This document shows, piece by piece, positions 41,065 through 52,214 of a stretch of 64,000 nucleotides of DNA; positions within the stretch are counted from its first letter, which is position 1, and each line of letters opens with the position of its first letter. A program made the position numbers and the translations under genes. The notes beneath the pieces are model-generated. The model saw only the letters and a list, made by a program, of their open reading frames with translations. It searched no databases and was not told the origin of the DNA. Source of the stretch: Azolla caroliniana (lineage: Eukaryota > Polypodiophyta); NCBI GenBank assembly GCA_043228905.1, contig JBHGNT010000009.1, forward strand, positions 9,610,001 to 9,674,000. Reading direction: 5' to 3'.

Positions 41065-42212
41065 ATGAACACAGGTGGCAAGGAGATGGAAAATCAACCG
41101 GAGGCTAACAACATAATGATGAGGTTCGAGCAGATGCTTCAAGACAACGTGCGATGTCGGAGATAGCGGCGGCAGTAGAGCGGCTCGTGCAATGGATCGG
41201 GCAATTCAACGGAAAGGACGTATCACGCTATCTTCGGGACTACAAGGCGGAAATGCTACGGTGCAGAATTTTGGAAGGACTGCAATTGAAATCCTTCAAC
41301 CGGGTGGCTACCGACGGGCTTCAAGCAAGTATCCACGGGCTACGACAACAAAATCCAACGTGGGAAGCGTTTGAAGAGGTGCTAAAGACCACGCTCGCTA
41401 TCGAGGACTCCTCCAAGGCAACGTGGAGAGGATTAGAGGAGTGGGTGGAAACGCCGGACAAGGGGATGAAGGTGCTCGATGTGTTTTTGGCATTTGAAAG
41501 TCGGTTTGGGAGGTTGTCTGCGAGAGATCAAGCTATCCTCGCACCGGACGAAGTTATCATGTTCTTACGAGCCGTAGACGTTCGAGATTGGAAGGATCTT
41601 GGAGTGCTTCTAGAGGACACGACTACGGAGAGTGGCCTCACCGAAACATGGGAAAGCGTGCGGGATATCGTCGCGTGATACACAAAGAGGGGGCAATGGC
41701 TTGCCAACGAAGAAAAGAGGGTTTCGGAACCGATTCCGAAACCGAGATCCGGATCGGAAGACCATCAACCACGGGCTCGGGAAGCTATGTCCGAGAAGGG
41801 AATCGACACAACTACAGTGGAGCAGTTGCTGAAGGAGATGGAGAATCTAAAAATTGCGATGGTGAAGAAGTTGGATGACCGTCCCACAAGTTCCAAGTAT
41901 ATGGATCGTCGGTGCATATGGTGCGATAGCACCGAACATGATCGGAGGGATTGCGACGAGCACAAGGAAGCGCTACGACTGGATCTTATCTACTACGAGG
42001 GAAATCAGATTCATTTGATGGACTCTCGGAAACCACTCCGACCGAACTTCCGAAAAGGCGGCATGAAGAAGGTCCTAGAGGAGGAAATAGCGGCGAAGAC
42101 CAATTACGCGACAACCGCGGGAATACGTGTCAGGGAGCCATCGGGAGTAAAGGTGTCTTTTTGGCCGGAAGTGCTAGAAAACACCGAGAAAACTGACTCC
42201 AACGAGATCTGA
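41065..42212 (+). pseudogene. Ty3-8 gag
   Basis: ATG 41065 reads about 28 codons before a frameshift near 41145; the main frame continues from 41154. It has V-E-R-L-V-Q-W-I-G-Q-F-N-G-K-D-V, W-E-A-F-E-E-V-L and A-F-E-S-R-F-G-R-L. A TGA at 41676 replaces an arginine position. The zinc knuckle C-I-W-C-D-S-T-E-H-D-R-R-D-C lies near 41915-41960. Apart from the frameshift and one stop, coding is intact through gag and, in the same frame, into protease. Confidence 0.87.
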
Positions 42213-43127
42213 AGCACCGCGGAATGCATTCGGGAAGCTACGGGATGGGAGTGCCCCATCGATAAGAATAGCGTATACGCCCTATGTCAATTACATGAGG
42301 TGTATGTGGACGAGAAGCGATGACACATGGAAGATGCAGCCGAACCATCGAAGACATCGGAGAGCTAGAACTCTGATGGAAGAGGGAAAGGAAAAATGAT
42401 TCCGACATTCAAACTCGCTTCTGACATCGAGCAACGGACGAACATAAAGAAAGTGTTCGAGGAGAGAATCCTCGACAACCGGGTAGATTTTTCACTTCGG
42501 GAACTACTCGGAATAGCAGAAAAGGAATTCCATGATCTTCTTGTGGATCTCGTGAAAAGAAAAAGACAAACTACGGAGGAAAATGCGCCGATGGTGAATG
42601 AAAATACCATTCTGATAAACGACACCGAAGTGGAGGAAGAAATTCCGAACTCCCACTACACAAGGCCACACTGGGCACGTGCAACTACGGAGACTCCGGT
42701 CCGGATCGGCAACATCAAAGAGCCCGTGCTAGCATTGATTGATCACGGATCGGAGATCAATTTGATGTCTAAGGAGTTCTACTGGAAGGGGAAGTGGCCT
42801 ATTAACACCAATCATGGATGGAAGATCCGGGCGGCCACTAAAGCAACGAAAGATCTATTTGCGGCTTGTCCGGATGTGACGGTGAAGATCGGAGATGTCG
42901 AGATCGACCAAAATTTCTTTGTACAAGACGAGGTCTCACACTCCGTGATCCTTGGGCAACCCTTTATCACGGCTTCACGGATGGAGACAAAGGTGCTCGA
43001 TAGCAGTGCGGCTTTCGCACGAATTCGGAGCCAAAGTGGAGGGAAATCCATCCAATTCCTACTTGTGCCGGCAAATCATGAAAGGAACAAGAGAGAGCTC
43101 ATGTCCCAAACAAGGATGGATTTTTAA
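42213..43127 (+). pseudogene. Ty3-8 protease
   Basis: In frame with gag (stops at 42210, about 42321 and 42367 between them). A-L-I-D-H-G-S-E-I-N-L-M-S near 42733 is the retropepsin site with H in place of the usual S or T of D-S/T-G. H-G-W-K-I-R-A-A-T, D-V-E-I-D-Q-N-F-F-V-Q-D and V-I-L-G-Q-P-F-I follow, the flap and second-half motifs. Gag and Pol share one frame, so a single polyprotein is likely. Confidence 0.83.
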
Positions 43128-44700
43128 AGCGGACTGTTGCGGAGTGGAGAAGTGATAGTCCGAGAAGCCCTGATACCCCACACAGGAAGAAAACTCTTGG
43201 AGCAAAACAAGTACGAATTGGTCCAGATGGGGCATCCACGTACACGGCCGTAACCGGAGGAAAGAAGAAAGAATATCGAAAAGTGGAGGATAAGTTGCGG
43301 TCGGCATCAATAATAAAGGAAGACGAAGAAATTGTGGGGGTAGTTGAAGAAGTGTTCTATGGGAGCTTGTGGAGGGTAAAAGCCAAGGAGACCAGGTAGT
43401 CCCAATGGAATTGGTCGAGATGTACGAGATCATTGTGAAAATGGGGTCGGATGCGCTCCGCAAAGAAGAAGCAATGGTAAGTACGAAATACAAGACCGTG
43501 GAGAAGAAGGTGAAACTAGCCGCGGGACCACTACCCGCCGATAGCGAACAAAAGAGGAAAGAAGTCTCGAGAGATCCGACACTTCGGAAGTCCGTGGATA
43601 TCGGACATGTCTTCACGGATGAGACCCGGAAGAAACTTCGGATCAGTGGAAGTGGGTTCATATTAAAGAATGAAGAAGAACGATGTCGTGAGATGCTAGA
43701 GCGACATGGGAGAGCATTTGCATTTACATCGAAAGAAATAGGATGCGCTGGCCCGAAGATAGTGGAGCCGATGGTGATCTTCACGATTGACCATGTGCCA
43801 TGGAACCTGAACCCGATTCCACTACCACGGGTGCATATTCCGAAAGTCATCGACTTGCTCAAGGAGAAGGTGGCGATGGGGATTCTAGAGCCATCAAACG
43901 CTCCATACTCGAATTGATGGTTTACAGTTCTGAAGAAGAATTGATCACTCCGATTTATCCAAGACTTGGAACTGGTGAACAAGGTCACGATCCGGAACTC
44001 GGGAGTCGGTCCGATAGTGGACGAATTTGCGGAAGCATTTGTCGTTCGTGCGATATACTCCATCGGAGACCTGTGCTCGGGGTATGACCAATTCCAACTA
44101 GCCGTGGAGAGTTGAGACATCACTACCATGCGTACACTGATAGGATTAGTCCGTATGTGCACACTACCACAAGGCGAAACAAACTAGGTCGCACATATGA
44201 AGAATGCAATGAACAAGGTGCTCCGGGACTACATTTCAGAGATAACGATGCCATTCCTAGATGTCATTCCGATAAAAGGATGCGTGGTGGAAGAAAAAGA
44301 TGAGACTATGGATGATCGGGGATGCAGACAGTTCGTAGTCAACCATATTCGTGATTGCGAGAAAGTGCTTCAAAAGTTAGAAGATGTGCACCTAACACTT
44401 TTCGGGGAGAAATCGGCCTTTGGGCAAGAAGAAATATTGGTACTCGAATATCTATGTGAGCCCTACGGCCGAAGACTGTCACCAACCAAGATCGATGCGA
44501 TTCAAGCTATGAAGGAAGTATGCGAGTCACAATCCGAAGTCCGAAGGTTTCTTGGAGCGTGTGCATTCTATCACATATGGATTCCGCACTATGCACATAT
44601 TGCGGACCCACATATGGAAACCGGAGCATACCAAAGCCGTGAAGAAGCTCAAGAAATCACTACGGAGGGCAAAAGCACTAAAGAAGACGAACTATGACCG
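43128..44700 (+). pseudogene. Ty3-8 reverse transcriptase
   Basis: N-terminal linker, P-L-P-R-V-H-I-P-K-V-I-D (43810), TGA at 43915, S-L-R-F-I-Q-D-L-E-L-V-N-K-V-T-I, D-L-C-S-G-Y-D-Q-F, T-L-P-Q-G and M-P-F-L-D-V-I-P-I-K-G near 44250. The active site reads F-L-D-V instead of F-L-D-D, so a catalytic aspartate is lost. C-E-P-Y-G-R-R-L-S-P-T-K and R-R-F-L-G-A-C-A-F-Y follow. Confidence 0.88.
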
Positions 44701-45406
44701 ACCGATTATAGTAACGGTTGACACAAGTCCAATCGGAATCGGATGGGTCATCAATCAAGCCAACTCGGATGGCTTGCGATATCCGATCCAATTCGGAGCA
44801 AATGTTCTCAATGAAAGGCAATGCGGGTACGCACAAGTCAAAAGAGGATTATGGGGAGTCGTGTCGGCAATCAAATTGGATCGAGATTATTTGATTGGAG
44901 CCGAAGTAGTGATCGAAACAGATTGTCTTCCAATACTCGGGATGATGTGGTGTTGCACGATACCGGATGTGGCTATGCTGAGAAGGATTGCATATGTTAA
45001 GTCGCTTAACACGGACGTACGACACATCTCCGGAAAAGACAACGCGGTAGCGGATATGTTATCAAGGGCTCGGTTCGGAAACGACATAGCCGAATCCAAT
45101 AATGAAGAAGTTTCTAAAGACTACTTTGCTTCGGAGCATATATGTCGAGTAAACGTAATCCGCGAATTCCGAGAAGAAGAATATGAGGGAGAAAGCCTGA
45201 CAATCGGGAAGATGCTACAAGAGATCGAGGTGTCAACGAACGATAAAGAAAAGAGAGCCGAGATCCGAAGTAAGAAGCGACAAGTCCGAAAGTTCTTCTT
45301 GAAAAAATGGATTAATATGGAGGGAGCCGAAAAGACCGGATGGCATACCACTTCGGGTAGTCAGGACGAAAGAGCAACGAAACCGGATAATATCCGACTT
45401 TCATGA
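44570..45406 (+). pseudogene. Ty3-8 RNase H
   Basis: After a frameshift the 44552-45406 frame reads V-T-V-D-T-S-P-I-G-I-G-W, N-E-R-Q-C-G-Y-A-Q-V-K-R-G-L-W-G, I-E-T-D-C-L-P-I-L-G and I-S-G-K-D-N-A-V-A-D-M-L-S-R-A, the gypsy RNase H signature through to the pre-integrase linker. The usual R-E-L-W has become R-G-L-W (E to G), hitting the catalytic glutamate position. Confidence 0.87.
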
Positions 45407-46300
45407 ATCCGATTGGGCTGGACATCGAGGAACATGGGCAACTTTTGTGAAAATCAAACAAAAATATTGGTGGAAGAATATGTACAAAGATGTAGCGGAG
45501 TTCACGAGAAGCTGCAAGAAGTGTCAAGTCTACTCCGAGGTTCGACACCGAGATGAATTACATCCAATATTTTCATTGACAATCAACTTCAAGTGGATGG
45601 TCGACATTGTAGCCATGCCAACGGGGATCGGACAAAAGAAGTACTTGGTGTTAGCTCGGGAAGATCTCACAAACCAAGTAGAAGGTCGAGCACTACAAAG
45701 GAAAACGTGTTCTGCAGTATGCCAATTTCTTTTGGAGGAGGTGTTTTGTAGGTATGGGTGCGTAGGACAAGTGGTTGCGGATCGGGGAGAACTCGACTCT
45801 GATAAAGCTAGGGAATTCTTCACCAAACATGGAGTTCAGTTAACACTAACAATGGCATACAATCCAGAGGCCATTGGGAAAATCGAACAAGGACATAGTC
45901 CGATCGTCAAAGCACTTGCCAAAGCATGCGACGGAAGGGTGAAGGATTCGCCGCAGATGCTCCCGTATGCACTATAGGCGGATCGACGACACATAGCTCC
46001 GTAACCGGTTATATGCCGACAGAACTTATGACCAAACAAGCACCGGTAATGCCAACGGAAACCACGATTGCGACATGGACAGTGCTACCGTGGAAGGAAG
46101 AGATGAGCCAGGACGAACTACTGGCGGTCCGATACGACAACTAGAGGGAAGACCGGAAGACATAGCGGAAGCAACATGCCGACAACAAGAAGCACGATTT
46201 AGGAACAAAAGCCGATTCGACACAAAACATCGACAACGCCGACAACACGCCGACAACAAGAAGCCGATTCAGGAACAAAAGCCGATTCGACACGATCGTG
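45407..46300 (+). pseudogene. Ty3-8 integrase core
   Basis: K-Y-W-W-K-N-M and S-C-K-K-C-Q-V-Y (zinc region), D in W-M-V-D-I-V-A-M (45599), D in V-V-A-D-R-G-E-L (45779), E in G-K-I-E-Q-G-H (45883). A TAG at 45975 and frame changes follow through L-P-W-K-E-E-M-S-Q-D-E-L-L. A ~45-bp direct repeat (46178-46223, 46249-46293) lies in the damaged stretch. Confidence 0.87.
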
Positions 46301-46729
46301 GAAGATTGAAGAAGGAGATTGGGTGATTGTCTATCACAATAGTCTAGATCATCAACATACAACGATACGGAAGTTTGCGAAAAGGTGGTTCGGGCCATAC
46401 GAGGTTCAAAAAGTTTTCGACAACGGAACTTACCGACTATGCGAGTTGGATGGAACGATACTACGAGTGCCTATAGTGGGGAAGCGGGTAATGATTTTCA
46501 AGAAGCGGACTGACGATGAACCCTATGTTACCCTAGACAAGACCGACAACGAGGAGCAGCCGGACAAAGATCGCGGTGATGCAGAAAGCGAAGAAAGTGG
46601 TCTACAATTGATGGTTGATAGAAGGGAGGAATTGGGTAGTGCTACGGATGAAGACGAACAACAGGCATCGGGAACTTCGGCACATATAGGAGGATGTGCG
46701 GGTTTGGAGGGGGCGAGTGTCGTAGTCTA
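46300..46729 (+). pseudogene. Ty3-8 integrase C-terminus
   Basis: E-E-G-D-W-V-I-V-Y, F-A-K-R-W-F-G-P-Y-E-V, L-C-E-L-D-G-T and K-R-V-M-I-F-K-K-R, then an acidic tail. No chromodomain. The end overlaps the PPT and the first bases of the LTR. Confidence 0.87.
46700..46717 (+). other. Ty3-8 polypurine tract
   Basis: GGGTTTGGAGGGGGCGAG directly before the LTR start TGTCGTAG. Confidence 0.87.
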
Positions 46730-47500
46730 ATACGCACACTACGTGAAATTTGGATGAAGGATGGAATCGGTAAGGAGGAACCGGTGAGAACCGGATGAAG
46801 GATGGAATCGGCAAGAAGGAACCGATAAGGAGAACTGATAAGAACCGGATCAAGCAGAACCAGCAAGAGTCAGATAAAGAAGGCCGGTGAGAATCTCTCA
46901 CCGAATGAAGAGACAAATTTGTAAATAGAAGAGAAGATTGTTACATGCATAGGGCAAGATTCGAACCCTGTACCTCCATATTAACGATTTTTAAGCCTTA
47001 CCACTATACTAGCATATTATGAATTTTAAAGTTATACTAAACTTTATCCCATGTAAATATTCTAGATAGCATGGTACAAGTTATTCATACATACACACTC
47101 GAGTTAAAAGGAAAAAGATGGGATAGAAAGCTAATCATGCACATGCAGTGTGCATGAAAACTAAAGTTAGGAAAAGCATGATGCTGGCATATGATAAACT
47201 TAAACTCTTCCAACACTATATAAGGAAGAGATAAAGATGTATAGGGGTTGTTGATTATTTTACAAGGGTGTATTAATATAATATAATCGTGGGATTCACG
47301 AATTTGCTAACTATTTTTCTCTCTTAATCTGAGTACTCACTAATACACTATACTCGTGGGACTCGCGAGTTTTTCATATCTTTCTTTTTTACAATATATT
47401 TCATATTCTTAATTGCCTTAGAATTTTCTTTTCTCCTAGTCCAAAACCTCAGTGGTTCCCACCCGACTCACGCAACGATCCGGTGCCGAAAGGCACAACA
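46718..47500 (+). repeat. Ty3-8 3' LTR
   Basis: 783-bp partner of 40211-41047 with the same array, a perfect-stem hairpin (CCGGTGAGA, ATC, TCTCACCG) at 46884-46903 and the tRNA-like module at 46949-47020. It has fewer array units than the 5' copy. Confidence 0.92.
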
Positions 47501-47948
47501 ACGCCTGAAATACGAGGTTTCGCGACAAGTAGATGTTGCTCAGGTTATCACAGTATAGGAAAATAAGATCTTTGACGGGTACACCCAGATCCTTCAGAAT
47601 ACGCTTGAGCCATACGACTTCGCATGCGGCGATTGCCGCGCCTCTGTATTCGGCTTCCATGCTCGATAGTGCGACTATCAACTGCTTCTTACTACTCTAG
47701 GAGATCACTCCGCTACCAAGGTAGAAGAAGAATCCGGATGTGTATCGTCTATCTGCTTTGTATCCTGCCCAGTCTGCGTCTATGTATCCTTCGAGTCGAA
47801 TGGTCGTATTTGACTGATACATAATTTCATAATCCATCGTCGTACTGACATACCAGAGTATCCTCTTAGTGCAATCGAGATGAAAGTTTTGCGGATTCTA
47901 CATGAATTGACTAAGTAGGTTGACCGAATAACTGAGGTCGAGTCGCGT
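47501..47948 (-). pseudogene. Copia-5 RNase H main part
   Basis: Minus strand: E-G-Y-I-D-A-D-W-A-G, R-R-Y-T-S-G-F-F, I-V-A-L-S-S-M-E-A-E-Y-R-G, V-W-L-K-R-I-L and Y-C-D-N-L-S-N-I-Y-L-S-R-N with catalytic D present. It continues into the segment left of Ty3-8 at 40210. Confidence 0.87.
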
Positions 47949-48734
47949 TGTCATGAAGATTTTCGGCAATGGTGTGAAAATCGCATAAAACATACGAAAT
48001 CGAGTTGAATCATATAAAACAATAATAGTGAAAATACTATTTTAAATAAGTTTAATATCTTAGTACAAAAAGATGGAGGTCTTCAAGAGCTGTCAAATGC
48101 AGTTTACTACATAAGAAACGAACATCTAAGTCTCAAGTTATGTGGGTAGGAAGTTTACAAAGGAAAAGAGAAAGATAAAATTGTGAGATATCCCACATCG
48201 ATAAGACAAATAAGGATCTCACCATATATAAGGTAGAGCAAAAGCTACTATCTTTGTGTCTATGTGAGGAGCACACATGTTCCGGAGACTTGGGCAGTTG
48301 CAGAAAGACAACGTGAGACCCAAGAGATGGACGGTGGTGATACCCATGTAGGACACTCCATCTAGAGACTTGGGCAGTTGAGTTGAGAAGAAACGTGGGA
48401 CCCAAGAGATAGATGGTAAGAGTGATGTATGAAAGGGGAGCCAAGTATTGATCAAGAAATTAATAAGAAGAAACCTTGTAATCCTATTGTTCATGTATCA
48501 TCTCTCTTGAATCTAAAGTTAAAAGTTGAATCTTTATCTCAATATCTCTCTCTTGCCCTATCACTTTCTCTCAATCTAAAGTCAAGCGTTTAAATCTAAT
48601 CTTAATCTCTCTCTCTCCCTCAATCTATCTTAAAAGATTTCTCGCTAAAAGTAGCGCAAACTTCGAATCCTTCCGGTCCAGGACCCCGGTGGTTCCGCCT
48701 TGCGATTCGCACATAGTGACGGATTTTCACGACA
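47949..48734 (+). mobile_element. soloLTR-2 (Ty3-9 family) with 4-bp TSD
   Basis: 786 bp TGTCATGAAG...TTTCACGACA. TATATAAGG near 48227. Perfect 4-bp duplication GCGT at 47945-47948 and 48735-48738; the copia frame is continuous across it. It matches the Ty3-9 LTR in reverse complement (for example 48000-48150 with 54250-54410). Confidence 0.92.
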
Positions 48735-49890
48735 GCGTAATGGTGAGATAGATTAAGCTGCCGATTAGTTCACGATACTCAATTGACTCACACTCGGTTG
48801 TGCCGGAATCAGCATCAATTTTGAGATTACGATCAAGAGGGGTAGACACAGGTTTGCACTTAGTCATTCCGAACTTGTATAGAAGGTTGAGATTGTAGTG
48901 CCGTTGAGAAATCATTATTCTGACTGGTGGCCGAATTAATTCAATGCCAAGGAAGTAATGGAGCTCGTGCAGGTCTTTCATTTTGAATCTGCCGGAAAGA
49001 AGTGATTTGACCTTGTTAATCTCGGCGAGATCCTTTCCTTCGATGACCAAATCATGCACGTAAAGGATGATGACAATCGGGTTATCCGACTCGTTTCAGA
49101 TGTACTGAGAAGTTTCAGATTTTAACTTTCGAAATTCGATCTAATGAAGATACTGCGTGATCTTTGAGTGCCACGCACATGGTGCTTGTTTGAGGCCGTA
49201 GAGAGGCTTCTTGAGGCAGTACATGACGTTCGGATGATTGCATGATTCAAAACCGGGTGGTTGGATCATGTACACCTCTTCTTCTAATTTGCCTTGAAGA
49301 AAGGCATCCTTGACGTCCATCTCATGGAGGTGCCACCCTTTTGCTGCCGCGATTGCATGTACGGTTCGCACAGTGGTCATCTTTGCCACCGGGGCAAAGG
49401 TCTCTTCGTAGTCTATGTTGTGCGTTTGCGTGTATCCTTTCGCAACGAGTTGTGCTTTTAAGCGATTTACGGAGCTATCGGCATTGTGTTTCACTTTGTA
49501 AATCCACCTACAACCAATTGCTTTCTTGTTCGGCGTGTGAGAAACGAGATCCCATGTCTCGTTTTTGCATAGGGCTTGCATTTCTTCATTCATCGCATCG
49601 ACCCATCTCGGATCCTTTACGGTTTCAGAAAGCGTCTCCGGCTCCTGTACTGACGCTACCTTCATCATGAAGGCGTAATAGTACGCCATATAATCATTGT
49701 AGTCGAATCGGCTTACGCGGTTCTTTTCACGGGTAGATCGGCGGAGCTTCTCGTTTGCGGATGCTAAGGCTTTCTTCGCTCCATCTATCCGGATGGTTAG
49801 GATGTCCAGGCCTTCGAACTCACTGTCAAGGGAGTGAGTTGATGCATTGTCGATTGGATCTTTGTACTTAGACATCTTGGCCTTCCCTTT
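48735..49890 (-). pseudogene. Copia-5 reverse transcriptase
   Basis: Main frame 49875-49141: W-V-D-A-M-N-E-E-M-Q-A-L, C-R-W-I-Y-K-V-K-H, L-H-E-M-D-V-K-D-A-F-L-Q-G, Y-G-L-K-Q-A-P-C-A-W. After a break the active site reads I-L-Y-V-H-D-L-V-I near 49055-49070, Y-V-H-D instead of Y-V-D-D, so a catalytic aspartate is lost. H-Y-F-L-G-I-E-L and S-T-P-L-D-R-N follow. Confidence 0.88.
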
Positions 49891-51018
49891 GTCGAGTTTC
49901 GGACTCGGTCGAAATGTGTTGTGCTCCCTCGGGGGATCCCGTGGTTCACTAAGTCATGTTGTAATCGGGCTTTCTTCGTACATGCGCGTGAGCCGATCTT
50001 CATCTTCTATCTCCATTTCGGCGGTTTCCGGGTGGAGCGGAGTCAGAGTCAAAGTTGTTTATGATGCGTACCAGGATGCGAACTCGTCGAAAAAGACATC
50101 TTGACCTATGCGAGATTTTCGGGTAGATGGGTTGTAGCATTTGTACCCCTTTTGTTCGAGTGAGTATCCTACGAGGAGACATTTCTCTGACTTCGAGTCG
50201 AGCTTTTGTTGTGTATCGTCGGGAATATGCATGTAAGTGTTTGCTTCGAAAATGCGGACATGTGATAAGTCCAACGTCTTTCCAAAGAACTTCTCATGAG
50301 GAGTTACATCATATACTCCCGAGGTTGTGCACCTATTCATGAGATATACAACCGTGTTCACCTCTTTTGCCTAGTACGATTTCGGCAGGTTCTTCTCATT
50401 CATCATAGCCCGAGCGACTTCTACTATGTGTCGGTTTTTATGCTCAGCTATGTCATTCTGCTAAGGTGTGTAATGGCATGAGAATTCTCCTCGGATTCCT
50501 TCCTTTCGGAGATACGACGTAAACTCATCCGAAAAATATTCCTTGCCTCCATCCGATCGAAGGCAAGGTATGTGCCGACCCGTAGTTTTTTGGACTTTGG
50601 CCTTGAACCTCTGGAAGTGTCCGAACACTTCGTTCTTCTATCTCATTGGGTAGATCCACGTGCACCTGGAGAAGTTGTCGATGAACGTGACGTAATATCG
50701 GCATCCACCGAGTGTGCTTGTTGGGGCTGGTCCCTATACATCCAAATGTACGACATCCTGGATCCCTTCGCTCACATTCCACTCTTTCGGGAATGGATGT
50801 CGGCGTTGCTTTCCGAACTGGCACACTTCACGTATGCTCGTAATCTCCTTCGTGGAAAAATTCGGGAGTCCGATAACGACTCCTTTCAATTGCATGTCCT
50901 GGAGTTTTTGGAAATTGATGTGACCGATTCTCTTATGCCACAGATTTATGTCAGTTTCGACTTTAAGGCCCTTTGCAAACATGGTTGAGTTTACCTCGTT
51001 CGATTGGAGGATAAACAT
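49891..51018 (-). pseudogene. Copia-5 integrase
   Basis: Minus strand: W-H-K-R-I-G-H-I-N (zinc histidines), C-Q-F-G-K-Q, H-L-D-V, F-I-D-N-F-S-R, R-S-D-G-G-K-E-Y, a TAG replacing a residue of the T-P-x-Q-N segment, N-R-H-I-V-E-V-A-R-A-M, V-Y-L-M-N-R-C and G-Y-S-L-E-Q-K-G-Y-K-C-Y. The glutamate of the DDE triad is not clearly seen (A-E-H-K-N where V-E-R-K-N is usual retains an E). Confidence 0.85.
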
Positions 51019-51357
51019 ACGGCCTTCTCGTCGACCGTGGGCTATGACTTGTCCGCCCCTTTCAATGAAGCACCCGTTGTTGAATCGTACCTACATTCCT
51101 TGTTCGACAATCTAGCCGATTGAGACTAGGTTTTTCATGATGGTAGGGACATGTAGTACATTCTTGAGATAGATTTGTTTGACGTTGTTTCCGAATGGGA
51201 CGTCCCCGATATGTTGTATTGGATGAGTCGTTTCATCACCTGTCTCGACATATCCGGGTTGTTCGGGTTTTCACAATTCCCGAAACCAATCGTCATGAGA
51301 CATCATGTAGTTAGATGCTACTGAGTCGACAAACCATACGTTATTTGAGGCGTTGTC
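51019..51357 (-). pseudogene. Copia-5 protease
   Basis: Minus strand N-V-W-F-V-D-S-V-A-S-N-Y-M-M: the retropepsin D-S-G has become D-S-V. Then E-T-G-D-E-T-T-H-P-I-Q-H-I-G, L-H-V-P-T-I-M-K-N-L-V-S. Similarity stops at 51357 where Ty3-9 protease sequence begins. Confidence 0.83.
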
Positions 51358-51590
51358 CTAGGATGACAGGATGTGAAGCCGAGTCTTGCATGAAGAAGTG
51401 TTGATTAATCTCCATATCCCCAATCGTGACTTTAAAATTGGGGCAAGCTCCGTACAAGTCCTCCGTGGCCTTCGTTGCCACTCGAATCTTCCATCCATGG
51501 TTTGTAGACGCCTTCCTTCATGATTATGGATTCTCCACGCTAGTCTCCTCTAGCCATTGTCGACGCTTATCAAGACGGTTGCAAGCCTTC
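51358..51590 (-). pseudogene. Ty3-9 protease fragment
   Basis: Minus strand: W-K-I-R-V-A-T-K-A-T-E-D-L-Y-G-A-C-P, then G-D-M-E-I-N-Q-H-F-F-M-Q-D and S-H-P-V-I, matching the second half of Ty3-8 protease at 42820-42955. The active-site half is deleted. Confidence 0.8.
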
Positions 51591-52214
51591 TTCACTGACG
51601 CCCTATCTGCTACCAGGCCATTTGGTTGCGTTTCATCCTCCAAAAGGCTACCCAATTCTCATCAGTCTTTCGTATCCTCCGCCTTCATGAACAACAAGAC
51701 TTTATCTCCATCGAGAACTCGTTGATCAACACTCGGTAGTCGGTTGTACTTTTGGTCGAATTCCGCATATACTCCCGACGCACACAGATTCTTCCCTTTC
51801 TTCTCGATCCAAATCATTACTGTATGTCGAGTCATCCTTGACGTATCTTCAAGCATGTATTCAGCAAGAAGCACCTTTTCGAACTCTACCCAAGTTGTGT
51901 GCTCATTTTGGATCTTCATGATGCGCTCACGGATTCCTGGTTCCACCACACGCTTAAAGCTAGAAATTTGTTTCAAATCGTGGACATCTCTCTGTTTCAT
52001 TTAGTTCCGATAGGTAGCAAGGAAATTCGTGATGTTCTTGCCATCGAATCGTCCAACTATCTCCACTGTTCGATCAACAGCTTTGTCGATTAAAGCCTCC
52101 CGATTCTCACCTTCAGCATGTATTCCACGACAGACACCATGCCTTTCGTTAATTCCTCTCCTTGAGTTCCACTTGTCGAAGCCATCATCGCACTTGATAT
52201 CCTCGACATGGTTG
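51591..52214 (-). pseudogene. Ty3-9 gag
   Basis: Minus strand blocks 52261-52001 and 52000-51662 in one region: R-T-V-E-I-V-G-R-F-D-G-K-N-I-T-N-F-L, a TAG, then W-V-E-F-E-K-V-L-L-A-E-Y and F-D-Q-K-Y-N-R-L. Homologous to Ty3-8 gag. The zinc-knuckle part and the start of protease are deleted. Confidence 0.83.

Larger units (their letters stand above)
40211..47500 (+). mobile_element. Ty3-8: full-length gypsy element
   Basis: 7290 bp with LTRs of 837 and 783 bp, PBS, gag with zinc knuckle, protease, RT, RNase H, integrase and PPT in gypsy order, no chromodomain. Stops and frameshifts are moderate. It splits Copia-5 RNase H. The flanks (CGCGT left, ACGCC right) do not give a clean duplication, although ACGC occurs on both sides. 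Confidence 0.93.
39527..51357 (-). mobile_element. Copia-5: copia element split by Ty3-8 and soloLTR-2
   Basis: Minus-strand 3' LTR at left, PPT, then pol read from right to left. Ty3-8 (40211-47500) interrupts RNase H and soloLTR-2 (47949-48734) the RT/RNase H border. Gag and 5' LTR are missing at the Ty3-9 border. Same LTR family as Copia-3. Confidence 0.87.

Noticed and set aside
41154-45977. Horizontal transfer of Ty3-8 from fungi
   Set aside because: The protease/RT style reminded me of elements seen outside flowering plants, but base composition does not stand out and I have no alignment to support it.
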